Below, in pieces: positions 21,541 to 34,744 of a stretch of DNA of 64,000 nt. Source of the stretch: Zanthoxylum bungeanum (Eukaryota; Streptophyta; Magnoliopsida; Sapindales; Rutaceae); the NCBI GenBank assembly GCA_019454045.1, contig SKCR01036766.1, positions 1 through 64,000 of the forward strand. The letters run 5' to 3'. The position numbers and the translations under genes are program-made. Position 1 is the first letter of the stretch. Each line of letters opens with the position of its first letter. The notes below the pieces were generated by a model. The model saw nothing but the letters and a program-made list of their open reading frames with translations. It searched no databases and was not told the origin of the DNA.

Positions 21541-21997
21541 ATCTCAATAATTTTGAGTATATCAAAAAAAAATTAATAACACAATTCGTCCTTATTGTTT
21601 ATATTTATTTTTTTTAAATGTTGGAAACTCCACCGCTAAATTATCCGATCCGGACTTAAACAGATAATGACTTGAGCAACCAAATTTTAAGTCTTATGCC
21701 ACCAAACCACACTTTTGTTAACACCCTAAAGAATAAAAACAATTCTTTTGAAACGTAATTTGGTTACGCATATATCACCAAACAAGAATAATGCATGCAC
21801 ATAAAATGCACATAATCACTAAAAATAAAAATTATTTTTATCCTAAATAAAATATTTTGTCATGGTTGGTATTACATGTATTATTATGCTCGTCATGGCA
21901 TGGCTTTTTTCTAAAAAAAATTAAGAAATTAAAAAATAGTGTGTGGAATCAATCGAGTATTATTGAAGTTGTCCTATATAGGGCATTTTGTTAAAGA

Positions 21998-22032
<35 letters not shown>

Positions 22033-22650
22033 AAATCTAAAGAATGCCCATTAATTAATAACGGATTTTACATTTAACAAATTTTTAGCTCAAGAAGTCG
22101 GTGAAAATAGACAGAGAAATACAAATAGGAGGCAATAATTTGCAAAATTTGGTAGTTATTTTGTCCAAATCGTGATGAGTATATTATACCTTGAAAGTTG
22201 GTGAAATTTACTCCGTCTCTTATAAGCTGCCGTGGAGTCACGGTTGAGGTAGCTTTTATTTATCTATCTATCTAATTAAATGAAACAGACTTCATATCAG
22301 CTTTATTTAATTAATCAAAATTTTTATAATAAGTTTGTTGGTGGATCAAAATAGGTAATAGGTAAGTAATTACCTGCTGACGTATATTTAATTCATCTTA
22401 TGTGAATTTGATTGGGTAGACGGAAAACTAATGAATCAAATCGAATCCATCAGTTAGATTCGATAATATTTATTTAAGATCATTTTTTTAGGTTGGTTAT
22501 TCAAAATCAATATTTTTTTAGTTCAGTCCGGATCATTCAAATATCAAACAGCAGTTAAAAATTATTCTTTATAATATATAATTATAAACCTGGTCACAAT
22601 TCGGTTCGTGTGAATCGTAACTGTACAGTTAACCTTAGCTGAACCGAAAA
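21541..22650. other. Intergenic DNA with an AT microsatellite
   Basis: No gene is seen. A (TA)13 run lies at 22002-22028, and a short TTTATCTATCTATCTAATTA run near 22257. Confidence 0.5.
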
Positions 22651-24656
22651 TTTTAATTTAAAAAATAACTATAAAATGAAAATTGATTGCAAATAAATGT
22701 GAAAATATTTCATCCAGTGAATTTGGTGTATGTAGTTGGGACGGGGATGGTGTCTGAGTACAAGAAGATATTGTCCCCTCGAAATCATACTAGCTAAGTG
22801 GTCTCCTGCAGTCATCAGATTTGCTCTGGCAATGTAGCATCCCTTTAGTATTTTCTGGCTGTGAACAGTAGCATATTCAATGGAGGGAGCCATATGAAGA
22901 AACATGGCAGAATTGAGAAAGGGAAAATCTCGTTTCATGTAGAGATTTGATGTGAGGCTGGATCATGATGGCGTATGTTTCCAGGACTAGGAGGATATAC
23001 CTTATTTTCATAGAGCAGTGAGGGAAATTCAATTTGGAGTGTTTCTGCCATTGGGCCGAGAGTGGGCTTGGAACCTCAACTCTTTCCTGCATGATGGGCT
23101 TTTTCTCCACTGTTGGCCGAATAGTTGAGGGAGTGGGCTGGCAGTGATAAGTAGTAGTTGGCTATGGGTGAACAATGTAGCAATCCGTTCCTAATTGTTC
23201 CCGGAGGCAGTAGCGCATACTGGGGTAGGGTGGGCCCCAACATGTGAAAAAATTTTGGGACTCTAATAGGATGGGTAAAACCACTGCTTTCTCATAAGCA
23301 GCTTCTACGGTCATCAACATGCCTGACTACTGTCTACCCGAGTCTAAGGGCCGTTCAGGGGTGATGGCGATGTAGCAACTTGACAATGAGACATCCTATG
23401 AACAGTAGCATATATTATTGGTAGGGCGGCCAAGAAGTACAAAGAAATCGTAGGATTATCTAGTGAGGTAAAATCTCGTCATATACTTGAGTTGGCGCTG
23501 AGATTTCGAGTTGACACGAACTCTACTAGTTAGGCTCTGCAGTGGGATCTGCCACATGCTCATGCAAGAGGGATGTGGGTCTTGGCTTGGGCTGAATGGG
23601 CAGGAACCTTGGTTTTCTCATGCGTGGGTTTTTGCTCTTTATCCTTTGGGTTTGTTTATAACGTGGCCAATATGCTCAAACAGCAGATTGTGTGTTGAAG
23701 GACTTGAATGGGTTGATGGCTATGATTTGTGTAATTGGGCCGTGTGGGCCACACTGTCGGTGGACTTGGTCTTGCAAGCGTGATCTGGTTTTATGCCAGT
23801 TCTTTCTGCACGTGGAATGTGTCATTGATAAGGGATTCGTGGCATGTAACTCGTGTTTGAGATAGTTTGGTGGGCCTGGATGTTCCTATTTGGAATTCTT
23901 GGTCCCGGGCCGTGGGCTGATAGGAAGTTCATTGTAGTTTTGGGATTTGGCGCTTTTAATCGGCATTATGGCTTATGGAACGTGATTGGGCAAGTTGCGC
24001 TCGGCTTGGATCTGCCGTTATGGGCTGTTTCTCCGTAAATGGGCTGATTTGGGCTGCGTTTGCTTGGCTGTCAATTCGGCTATGTGCTTATGGGCTGAAT
24101 TTTTTGGGAAGCTGTTTTGGGCTGCGTGTTTCTGATTCATATTATGGCCTTGTTAATTTTCTTGGCTTGCGTGGAATTTCCTGAAGATTGACTGGCTTTG
24201 GACAGTATCAAATGTTATTGGACCCTGTATTCGGCATACAATAGCTGATATGGCCCTCGGCAAAGGATTTGCTTTTTATGTGAGTGAAGCTGCGTTGTGT
24301 TCACTTTGGGCCGCATGCACGAGATCTGGTGTGAACTGGGCTTCATGCGTGACTTGGTGAATTGGCGAATAGGATTGAGGCAACTGGGCCTGTTTATGCG
24401 CGTGGTTTGTGGGCTCGTTCTGGGCTGTTGTTTCAAGTGCGTCTGGTGTTAGGATATTAGAGGCTTTGGGCTTATTGCTTGCTATAGCCTCGGACCATAT
24501 ATATGGTTCTTTTTGAACTTTGTTTCTTTGTATGTGCTGGTTTTCTGAACTTCGGTTCTTTGTATGTGCTTGTAGCACTTTCTTAGGGGATGCCATTTGT
24601 ACTTTGTACAAAAAATTCCTTTTTGGAATATACTTGTAACCTTTTCCAAAAAAAAA
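22650..24656 (+). repeat. Unclassified repeat-like block ending in an A tract
   Basis: This block is more G-rich than its surroundings, with many TGGGCT/TTGGGCC words. Similar stretches recur about 570 bases apart (GGCAATGTAGCAT…TGAACAGTAGCATATT near 22830 and GGCGATGTAGCAA…TGAACAGTAGCATATA near 23370). Its right end, TTTGTACTTTGTAC followed shortly by A10 at 24648-24657, resembles the 3' end of a plant L1-type LINE. No reverse transcriptase is seen, and the open frames at 23511-24184 match nothing I recognise. The classification is uncertain. Confidence 0.3.
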
Positions 24657-24672
24657 ATGATTAAACTACCTA

Positions 24673-25318
24673 TGTAACACCCCGGTAATCTTGACAACTA
24701 TTACGTTATAGGACGCATGATACATGATATAAATCATGTTCGAACACGTACACATTCATGAAATGACTTTTTGGATATTCGACAAATTCCTCGCAGTTCC
24801 GATACGTAATTCATTTCAAGATTAAATCCAAACAGCCTGTGGTATTTAGGCCGTAACGTTTTCATACGATCTCCGATTTTTATGAACCTTATATCTTCGG
24901 AACGCTATGACCGAGACCTCCAATATCCGCATTGGACATTTTTCCAAGCTCGAATCAAAAGTGGGTCAAAAATTGAGATTTTTGCGGCTACTATAGTAAA
25001 TTCGAGTGAGATCTAGAATGGGGTAATGTGGCACAATCTTGGTCACTCTTTTCATCACAAAAAATCATTTCATCGTCCCTCTCTTAAAAAACCAAAAACG
25101 TAAATAGCCTAGGAAATTCTTCCCCATATTTCTTCATCTCTCAATACCATTCTTGAAGGTTGAGGTGATAATCTCAAGCTCATTCCTCAAGTAGGTAAGC
25201 TTCTAACTCTATTTCTTTCATTATTTTCAATTTAGACAAATAAACTAGAGTCCCAAATTCGAGCCTTATATGCCCTAGAGTTTGGAGTGGCTCAATTGGC
25301 TTTGAAAGTGTTGTTAGC
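24673..25318 (+). repeat. Element G: Tekay-like LTR, first part
   Basis: Begins TGTAACACCCCGGTAATC and follows the start of element H's 3' LTR (61720 onward) for about 600 bases, for example the TACATGATxTAAATCATGTTC and TATTTAGGCCxTAACxTTTTCATA stretches. It breaks at TTAGC (25314-25318) where element D inserted and resumes at 53792. No PPT or PBS lies next to it, so it may be a solo or truncated LTR. Confidence 0.7.
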
Positions 25319-27845
25319 TGTTGGGGTTCTTTTGGCACAGGGCGCGGCGGAAGCGCTGTTAGGGCGAAATCGTAATTTTAAAACTTTTTAATTACCGAGT
25401 AAATTATTTCAATATCTAATATGAATAATTTATTCATATTTCACCTAAACATATTTATTCGATATCAAATAATGACATAAATAGTTAAGAAACGTCGCAA
25501 ATTTTTTACGAAAAATATTTTTCCGCAAAATGGCATAAAACACATTTTTGACCGAACCGACTACCTAATACACATGAGGGCTGCCCAGGTCAGCCCCAAC
25601 AGTATTAGGGCAGTTCATGGGCTGTCCGAACAGTGACAAATTCACTGTTTGGGCAGCCATCACCCGATTGGCTCAAAAGTCACCTGGTGACACCGTTTTT
25701 TCGCCATTTTCGCATATTTCAACTCTGAAATAATTTCCGGCAATTGTTCCAACACCCAAAACACATCCAATACATTCAAATGACATCATTTTCATTACAA
25801 ACAACTCAGTTTTTCAGATCTGATTTTGCAACAAAAATAATCAATTTTTCATGCTTTAATCCAACTTTTTCAACATTAATCATATTAATCAAAACACCAA
25901 TTCAAGTCACCACCAATGAAGCACCCAAGAACAATTCTATGCATTACAAGAGTGGTCATAACACTCTAGAATGGAAACATATCATCAAATAATTAAATTG
26001 AATAAATATTACAATAATATTATCCAAAACAACTTCACACATGCACAAAACCTTCCATTCATCCTCCAAACCAAAATCCCCAAATTTATAGAAAATAAGA
26101 AACCCTAGAATCAATCTAGATAATCAAGAAACAAGAAACATGCTTTCTAGGCTTAAGGACATTGAGGATTACCTTTTAATCTCATAATTTCCTAAGCTTT
26201 TTCCTTGATTTTTCTTCATTTTCTCCTTGAATCATCAAGCAAACTTTGAGAGCTTTTTGGATGATGATTTTCGGCCTTAGGCTTCCCTTGGAAGCAAAAG
26301 AAATTTTTTTTTTCTCTTTTGAAGGCACATAACCGACTTTGGTAGGGGCAAAATGGTCAATTTTATAATTTAATCTAATTAAATATTATAAGCTTTTATG
26401 TGACAAATCAAATTTGCACACTTAAAGCTTAATAAAATCATGCCATTTTAACCAATAATAATTAGACATTTTTCATAACAATTATGAAAAAGTATATCAT
26501 TTAATTATTCAAATATTTAACATTTAAATATTTAAATAATTAATTAATATAATTATTATTATATATGTATTTTTATTTACATTAAATAAAAAATACATAT
26601 ATTAATGGCATGTGTCAAAATCTCATTTGACAATTAAATAATATGCATCTAATCAAATTATGTATCAAATACAAATACACAATAATTACGATTGAACAAA
26701 AATGCCTCTATGCATGTATTTTCGTTTAACCGTTTAAACGATCCGAATTAACTCATTTAATCCATTGAAATATTATGAATAATCTGTATTATTCATAACG
26801 TGTTGCCCAAGTGCTCAACGAGTACACTTCATATTGTGGGACTCTCTAAGTTTAGGTTTATCCGTCACAAAATCCAATTTCGTGTCCATAATTCACCCAC
26901 TCATGAATTATGATGACCACGGATAATCTCGCTAAACTATGCAAGTCGAGGTCATTACATACGTATAATCCATCTGTCACAGGCTATCTATATTATATGT
27001 GGGATATAGATAAGAACGTCAAATCCTTTTGGTATAATATAGTCGACTTTTCAAATTTACAATCTCTAAATAACACTCGGAACTGATTTTCGAAGTTATA
27101 CCACGGTCATGGATTTACTAGATCGCAAACACGTGCATGATACATATGCCATGTACACATGACTGACGGATTCTATCTTGATACGCACGGGATATCATGA
27201 GCATCAGTCCACACCCAATGAACAGGCGGAGGTCTGATCTAAATATATCGGTGATGTGACTGCTATCAAAGTGTGGAGGATAATTCATATATCCACAGTG
27301 GTATCTCAAGTCGAAGGACCAATATGCTTGCTCAACTCGAGAAGATTCCTATTGACGTTGGTGTACCGTCTATTAGGAAATCTTCAGTGATTCGTTCAGT
27401 GTTTATCAAATAAACACCTGCATGTCTATACGAGTCTCCCGAGACTCATGGTTCATCCGGATAAACCATCGGACCAAGTCACGATATATGACATGTACTG
27501 GTCTCAGCGGATTTTGCTAACCGACCCGTGTTAGTAAATCTTGACCAGGAACTTTATTTAAGGATATACTACTTATAGTGACTCTTCCCAATGTCAATTA
27601 CAAACTACGTTGTAACTGCGCACTACGTTGTAAATCCTATGGTCTTTGTCTAATATACATGTATCACTAAATCAGATTTAATTTCAATCTAATCTTAATT
27701 AGATATCTAATCGCAATTAGATCGAATATGTGTATAAAAGACAAGAGGTGCTACCATTAAATAAGTAATATTATGGAAAAATACATTGATCATATTTATG
27801 AATCAGACATAAAAACGATCCGGATTGGCACTCTGAGCACCAACC
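25319..27845 (-). repeat. 3' LTR of element D (main part)
   Basis: About 2.5 kb. It is interrupted near its end by element E at CAACC and finishes at 38856. The segment 27155-27840 is closely matched at 53090-53786. Confidence 0.72.
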
Positions 27846-30158
27846 TGTAGACACTGCATTTTTGCATAGAAGCCCGATGATGAGCCTCGTATGGAGGCAT
27901 TACCCAATAAGTTGCGGAAGTCGCGGGAAACAGACGTCGGAAGGGAAAATTAAAAAGAATAAATACATCAACAAATTTAACTCGCTAATTGGCCTCGGGT
28001 TCGCCCGATTAATCTCTATTTTAAAATATTAAGCCTCGGCCCAAAACCTATGCACTCATCCAAAGCCCATTTCGCCCAAGCCCAATCCAAAAATAATTAA
28101 AACATTTAAAACACATGTCACAAATTAAATTAAATCCATTTAAATTAAATCAAATCCAATTAAAATTTAAATAAATCAAATCAAATCTCTTTCCTAAAAT
28201 CAATAAATCTCTCTCCTAAACTAAATAAATCACCTTCCAAATTTAATATATTCCCCACCAATTACACAATATCATTTCCTTATAACAACTAATTAAATAT
28301 ATCCCCCATTATTGCATGATCCTTGTTTCCTTCTCATGCGAGGAAAATCCTAGCCCACTCTTATAAAAAGGGACATAAACCAAACCTTTGAACCCTGGAG
28401 CATCCTCACGACAACCTAACCCCATAAAGCTTTCAACTCTCTCTTCTTTTTGATCTCTCCCTTCACGCCTCCCTCACATTTCCCTATTCTCTCTCCCACC
28501 TGCAACATATGACCACTCACAAAGTAAACAAAAACCCTAACAACAACTCAACACCCTCACGTCTCCTCACTTACACGGCCTCTCCTTCCCTCTCACAAAA
28601 AATAACAAATAAACCATAAACACTCAACACACCAAAAAACACACACGACAGCCCCTACACGTCTCTATCTCCTGGACTCCTCACGCCTCTAACTTACAAC
28701 CGTCTCTCTGATCCTTCATCCTTCACGTAGCAATTACAAAGCAAACCCTCATGCACTTAGCCCTAAAACTCGTTACAAACAAACAAACAATAAACCCTTG
28801 ATGCAGAAAACCCCACTAACGCCACGAACTGACACTGCCAACAATCATAAACCCTTCGTCAAAGCACACAACTGCCATTCCACCAGCGTGAAACCAGATC
28901 CCTAAAGCCCTTGGACTGTGACCTGAAGCCAGCCACGTGAACTGAGATATCAAAGCCACGACGATAACATCATGTACCCACTCAACTACATCTTTTACAA
29001 AGCCATACACATATCCCAGCAGCCAACACACGCGTAAGCCACACACAAACAGCACACCGACACCGACTCACACTTAGCCACAAAGCCCTCACTGACACAA
29101 GAAACTATCCTCTGTCGAAACCGAACACAAACAACCTATTACCCCACTGAAATTCTCCCCAAAACAGTACCTTAAACAGTACCTCTAAAACAGTCCCTAA
29201 ATCACCGATAACAGCAACTCAAAAATAGCAAAAATAGCAGCTCAAAACAGAGAAAACAGCAGCCCAAAACAGCGAAGCAACAGAGGAAAACATTGAACCA
29301 GCAAATCGGAGGAGTTGCGGAGCATTAACCCTTTCGACAGCCGCGTAACGCACTTCCAAGAGGTGACTTAAAAGGTAAGACCTGAGGGCACTCTTTTATT
29401 TACTCTCGTTCATCTTTTTCAATTAATTTTTAGTATTTTTCCGCATGCGTATTGTTGGTTTATGTATGTTATTGTTGTTGGATGAATGATTTTGTGCTAT
29501 CTCTCGTGGTATATCGGATGGAAACCCAGACGTAAATTTCGTAGACGAATCCGAATGGACGGTAGTGCGGTCTGTACTTGGGATACAACTCCATATATTA
29601 CATGAGAAACGACACATATTTCGTTTCATCTAATCTTGTGTTCATCCATTGTCCATTAGAAATAGCATGTTATTTCCATGCATGATTTAGTTATCTCTTT
29701 TGCATTAGGAACTTAATTATATCTCTTCAATGTTTATGCTTAGACAATTAATAATTTATATTTCCGCATTTATCAATTTAATATGTTCATGAGATTGCGT
29801 GTTTGCCTTTATTTCGTTTACTTCCGTGTATGCCAACTTAGATATAGATTGTATGCAAACTTAGATATAGGTTGTATGCAAACTTAGATATAGGTTATTC
29901 TTGCATGTGTATGTCGCGTAGACTTGGTTATATTATCGCATAAATATGTTCATTACAAGTGGCATAAGTAAGGGACCATTCCGAACCTAACGGTTTGAGG
30001 TCTTCCATTGCGAGGGGTGAGTGCGGCCTTAAATCATTTCCCAGTTCACGCTGGGTGGCGACTCCATTATTCTCCTCCGTTTAGTCCCCTGCGGGCTACA
30101 CCGTACTCCCTACTGGGCCGCGAGCCTGGAACAGCGTCACCAATTTCTGTGTCTTACA
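27846..30158 (+). repeat. 5' LTR of element E
   Basis: 2313 bp. It contains three copies of a 23-bp TTAGATATAGRTTGTATGCAA-type unit at about 29837-29900. The last ~200 bases (from GCGAGGGGTGAGTGCGGCC) are shared with element F's LTR, while the rest differs. Confidence 0.88.
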
Positions 30159-30161
30159 GTC

Positions 30162-30180
30162 TGGCGACTCCACTGGGGAT
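30162..30180 (+). other. Primer-binding site of element E
   Basis: TGGCGACTCCACTGGGGAT lies three bases after the LTR. It complements a tRNA 3' end of the form …CCCAGTGGAGTCGCCA (a tRNA-Arg, as reported for Ogre). The same PBS is in F. Confidence 0.8.
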
Positions 30181-30184
30181 AGAG

Positions 30185-32139
30185 TGTTGGTGATTCTAGG
30201 TCTCCAAGATCGAATTAAACAAGCATGAATCGTGTGAATACAACGACGGAAGTTGCGGAATACTTACATCGAGCGGTTGAGAGACGAAGGAAGCAAAAAA
30301 AACGTTCACTGCCCTTCATGGACTGCTCACGGCAGTGCAGTGAATTTCTTCACTGGTTTCGGTTTTGATCATTGCGAAACAGTTCCCGGCTCATGGGTGG
30401 ACTTCCCTATCACCTTCGCATTGATCCCGGAGTGTGCTAGCACTCTTGTTCTTGCCACAAAAACACACTGTTTCCCCTTCACTGCTCACGTTTTGCTCAG
30501 CAGAAAACCAGTGAAGAAATGCGTGAGAGAGAGGAAGAAGGAGAAGAGAGAGAGGATGGAAAATGTGTTATGCGTTTTGGTGAATATCAAAAGTGTATCT
30601 AATACACTTGAAATGAAATTCAAATTCATTTCCAACACATTTGGCTTTAATTGCCAACCACACACATCACTCATCACATCAAGTCACCTCAATCAAGTTG
30701 TCAAGTCACATCACTCAAAGTGACAAGTGATTTGACGCTTGATGCGACTATCGATTTGACGCTTGATTAGACTTGCGTGCCGCACTTGAATTCGAAATGC
30801 GAATGCGCTCGCAAATAATCTCGGGCTCGGATTCGCTAATTCTAAATTAATGAATTTTCCGTTGCGTCGTAATTAAATGATTACGCCTAGCTAAATCACT
30901 ATTCACGTCGCTAACGAATTAATCCAATTTCGTTTAATATATCAAATATATTAATTTATCGATTAATTCCAAATTAATCGTTCTCTCTCTCTTTAATTGA
31001 TATTTTATCCCAGATAAAATATCTCCGTAATTAATCCCAGATTAATTTTCTCTCTCATCTAATTAATCCCAGATTAATTAAAAGTGCGAGTCATACGTCA
31101 TCGGTGAATCTTTGGAAGCGACCCATGAGATCCTCGAATATGTTGGCAGTAAATTCGGTTGTCGGACTATCCGAACATGTAAGTACCTCGTACTACGTTT
31201 ATACCAAATTACAAGACAAGGTTGGCCTCTAGCAAAGCGCCATGCCTCCCCAATTCTCCGGAAATATCCTTACAGGAATAAATGATCTATATCAAGCGTA
31301 GTATACCGTAGTATTGCGTATTTCTGTCCAGTATCAGATGATCACATGCGAGGCCTGGGGCTGGTACAGTGTCTGCCCCGTACGAAGCATATATCGGATT
31401 AGGAGCAACTAGTCTCTTTAATATCGGATAATCATGACCAAGTCATATTATCCCGACGGTTGCAACCTTATATAGAGAACCAGTTCTGTATCCCTGCGCG
31501 ATCATCAACTCCATATGACTGGAGTGACACTTCCGTCTTGACATCACCCCCAACACACTACGATTCTCGATATACCCAGAATTGGCTTACACAGAAACCG
31601 GTTAAAGCCCTGGACGACCTCAACCAAAGTATATTGATTGTCGTATGCATTAGCGGTGCAAGTCTCAGGTTAAAACCAAATACATCTACCCTGATTTCGG
31701 ACTTCCATAGACACATAGTCATACTACCAATGGAATTCCGAGGGGGTCTTATCCAGAGCGAAGCTGTTTCCCGTACCATCGGAGAAACACAACCTCTTAT
31801 TACACTTGCATGAGTATCATATACCCAAATATATGAGAACTATGTCGTTGTGCCCTCACAACGCGCACAAGTGTAATACTAGTCTTTTACGCATTCATCG
31901 ATGTCCAATCTCGATAATGCTCTGACTATGGATATTTAATGATTTATCCTTCGTGGATTGATACTGTCTCATATCATTCTCAATCCAGGAACAAATCACA
32001 GGGACCTCCTATCATTTATATATCTAGGTGATCTAATCACAAATGATAAGAGTGCAATTTCCTTTGTCACATAGTTAATTTGTACAACAACACCGTGATC
32101 TGTACAAATAGTGACGCTATGGGTCATAATTGTCCAATA
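30185..32139. mobile_element. Insert I: probable solo LTR inside element E
   Basis: A 1,955-bp block with ends TGTTGG and CCAATA (one change from the expected CCAACA), flanked by TAGAG (30180-30184 and 32140-32144). Removing it restores CTGGGGATAGAGAATC, the sequence element F has uninterrupted after its PBS, so the boundaries are secure. There is no internal region or PBS/PPT, hence solo LTR. Open frames such as 30253-30723 have no recognisable domain. Confidence 0.8.
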
Positions 32140-32220
32140 TAGAGAATCAGCCCCGAAATAATGTCTTGTAATGTTTGTGATTTTTGCTGTAGTGTACCTT
32201 GTCTAAGGTATTATTGGAGT

Positions 32221-32458
32221 TAGACAATGATTTGGTGTCTTCCTTCACTCACTACCTTTTTATAGCCAAAAGGAAAAGTTGTGAAGACATCTAGATAATC
32301 ATCTAAAGCGATGGACTAATTTGGATGATCTGTTGTTTATTCCTGTCACCAAGGCGATAAGAGCCTAAGAGGCAAGGGTATTTAAGAGAGTTCGCTCCAC
32401 CCTCCCTATGGGGAATCTTCAATAGAGGAATCCATTTGACAGTTATTCATATATCATG
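32221..32458 (+). repeat. Shared ~240-bp module, element E copy
   Basis: Counterpart of 12755-12998 and of 48549-48790 (minus). With insert I removed it starts about 80-100 bases after the PBS. An extra C in the ACCAAGGCGATAAGAGCC stretch breaks the antisense frame that is open in B and F. Confidence 0.75.
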
Positions 32459-32639
32459 AAGTCATTTTCGCTCGAAGCGGCGGATCGTTATATGATACCA
32501 TCACTCGTTGGCATGTACCTTAGGGTATAAAAAAGGTGCGCCCACTTGGTCGCTCGAACCCTTGAGTTGGGAACCTAGTTGTGGGCAATCCTTCACCGGT
32601 GGGAACCTTTATCTATACTCTTAAACCCGCATGAGAACC

Positions 32640-32990
32640 ATAGTTGTATGACCTATAAAAACCACCCTTTTATGCTTGTGTTTGGGACCATCATCATTTG
32701 GATTCGGTTGGACTTCTTGTCATGAGATGTGAACTTGTTGGGCCATTTAAACTGAGATGAGTTTGTGTCTTATGACGATGGGGCCGAAAGCTTCTAAAAT
32801 ACCGATGGGCCGCTTTGTGTTTGGGCCCCCTATCATTTGAGGTTGTTTAGCCACGTTATTGCAAAAGTGTAAACTTGTTGGGCCTTTTTCAACTGGGACA
32901 AGTTTGTACCTCGCAATAATATGATTGAATGCTTTGAAATGATAATGGGCCAACTTGTATGAAAACCTTGATGGGCTTAGAAAGTATAAA
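32640..32990 (+). repeat. Leader repeats of element E
   Basis: Two or three related ~120-base units share AACTTGTTGGGCC and a word like ACTGGGACAAGTTTGT. Element F has three similar units at 47935-48345. They lie between the module and the place where gag sits in F. Confidence 0.6.
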
Positions 32991-32999
32991 CATGATCCA

Positions 33000-34744
33000 A
33001 ATATGCTAGAAGCATGAGTTCGATATCCGCACTGACTTTCATCCAGAAAGGATACGCATTGTTACGGCATATTTGTATACTTTTGGACGTTTCTAAGTTC
33101 ATCCACACTACCACGGTTGCCGAAAGCCCAATTCGTCGTTTCTAGACAATGGCATGATCCCATAATCGGCTTAGTAAATGTGGAAAATGGCCGGTCTTTG
33201 TCTTTTACCGATGGAAAGGGACCGAGGTAGCCAAGGTTCACCCCGTAGCATAGGAGAGAACGATTTTGTGTACCTCATATTGGTGCATAAAATAAGCCAT
33301 ACCTAAGACAAAAATGGACATACCACGAGTGTGGGAGGAATAAGGTCTGAAGGATATATTCTGTTTTGATAACCACATGCATCTCATGCATACATGCATC
33401 ATGTTAACCCATGTGTCTTAAAAGCCATCATAGATATCCGTTGGGTTAGGAAAAGAAGACTTGTCTAGAAGAGTTAAGCAAACATGGATATCGGGAAAAG
33501 GAAACCGAGGAACATAAAACTTTACGGCAAGGGTAGAAAGACCATTGTGAAAAAAAAGGAAAAAAAAAAAGAAAAAAAAGAAGAGAGAAAAAAAATTGTT
33601 TGTTCTTAATTCTTAATAGTTAGGCATAAGTCCAATGATGAAATCGTTTGCTTTAGGGAGAAATTTTAGAAACGATAAACTTTTGATGTGCTTTTATTTG
33701 ATACTTTGAGTAATTGATCTATGTTAGACTCGTAAGCACTTGATTATGGTTCTTAGCAGTGAAAACCTGAGTAGTTAGCAAAGTGACTAGTTGAAGAAAT
33801 TGTAGGTCGGTGAATGACCGTTCGCCTAAATGTCTATCCTGATTTGCTTGTGTTATGATGTGTGGTATGGTTGAAAATAAAAGAAAAGTCTCTAAGAAAA
33901 AGAATTAAACCACCTATAACCGATAAGCGTGAAGCTACCCATGGGCGAGTAGTAGGACCACCATGAGGAGAAATGCTACCTTAAAGAGTAGGTGTGTTGA
34001 AAAAAAAAGAAAAAAAAAAGGAAAAAAGAAGAAGTTCAAAATGAAAAGAAAAAAGAGAAAGACAAAAGAAAAAGAAAACCATACCGCATTGAGCAAAGAA
34101 AAGCAACTGCAGGGCATAATTGAGACATCTAGGTTGGTTTGACCTATCGATCCCAATTTTTTTGACGAAATCATTGAGTTGGCTTACCTGGGGATGAATT
34201 GCAAAGGAACCTTTGCGCACACACACTTTGAGTCTGGATTAGATCATTTATTCAAGGACTTGGATTTAAGTTGCATTGAATGTTTTGAAGGTTCTCTGGT
34301 TTCAATACTGGGCATTCTTTGAGGGCAATAATATGTGTAACTATTGGGATTATTTCGTACCATGTAATATAGTATGATGATATAGAATGCCACAGCATGT
34401 AGTCCACATTGACCTAGTGCAAACAATATAGAGCAGAAAGCTAAGCCAAGTCTGGGGGAGACCAGTCTACCACCCCGCGAATAAGGGATGTATCGAGAAC
34501 TTGAGCCATGAGACAAAAAGAACTGAACAATCACCAGAAAAGAACCAGCAGAAGGAAACCATAAGCAGGCTCTGGGGCGACCAAAGACTTTTGTAGGCAA
34601 ATGGCACTAAAGAGCACAAGGAAGGTCTAACCCATCGAAATAGGAAATACATTTATGCATGCATGCATACACGTCATATACACGTAATTTTTGTCTTGTT
34701 TTGTTCGCAGGTTTTAAAGAAAAGGAAAAAGCGGCAAAGACAAG
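33000..34744 (+). other. Non-coding interior of element E with purine runs
   Basis: No gag or pol domain was recognised. Nearly pure A/G runs lie at 33548-33596 and 34000-34078. Near 34648-34712 an ATGCATGCATGCATAC run is followed by a pyrimidine-rich TTGTCTTGTTTTGTTCGCAG. The same arrangement is present in F on the minus strand near 45580-45660, so it could be a conserved splice acceptor. Confidence 0.5.

Noticed and set aside
23511..24184. Trp- and Gly-rich plus-strand frames that look like membrane peptides
   Set aside because: They come from repeated TGGGCT/TTGGGCC words in an unclassified repeat block; no domain is recognisable.
30253..30723. 156-codon plus-strand frame
   Set aside because: Lies inside the probable solo LTR I and shows no recognisable domain.
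31460..31813. 117-codon frame inside insert I
   Set aside because: Same block as above; the matching open frame on the other strand shows the openness is from composition.
33981..34226. Phe-rich minus-strand frames
   Set aside because: Translated from A/G-rich runs in element E; low complexity, not a gene.
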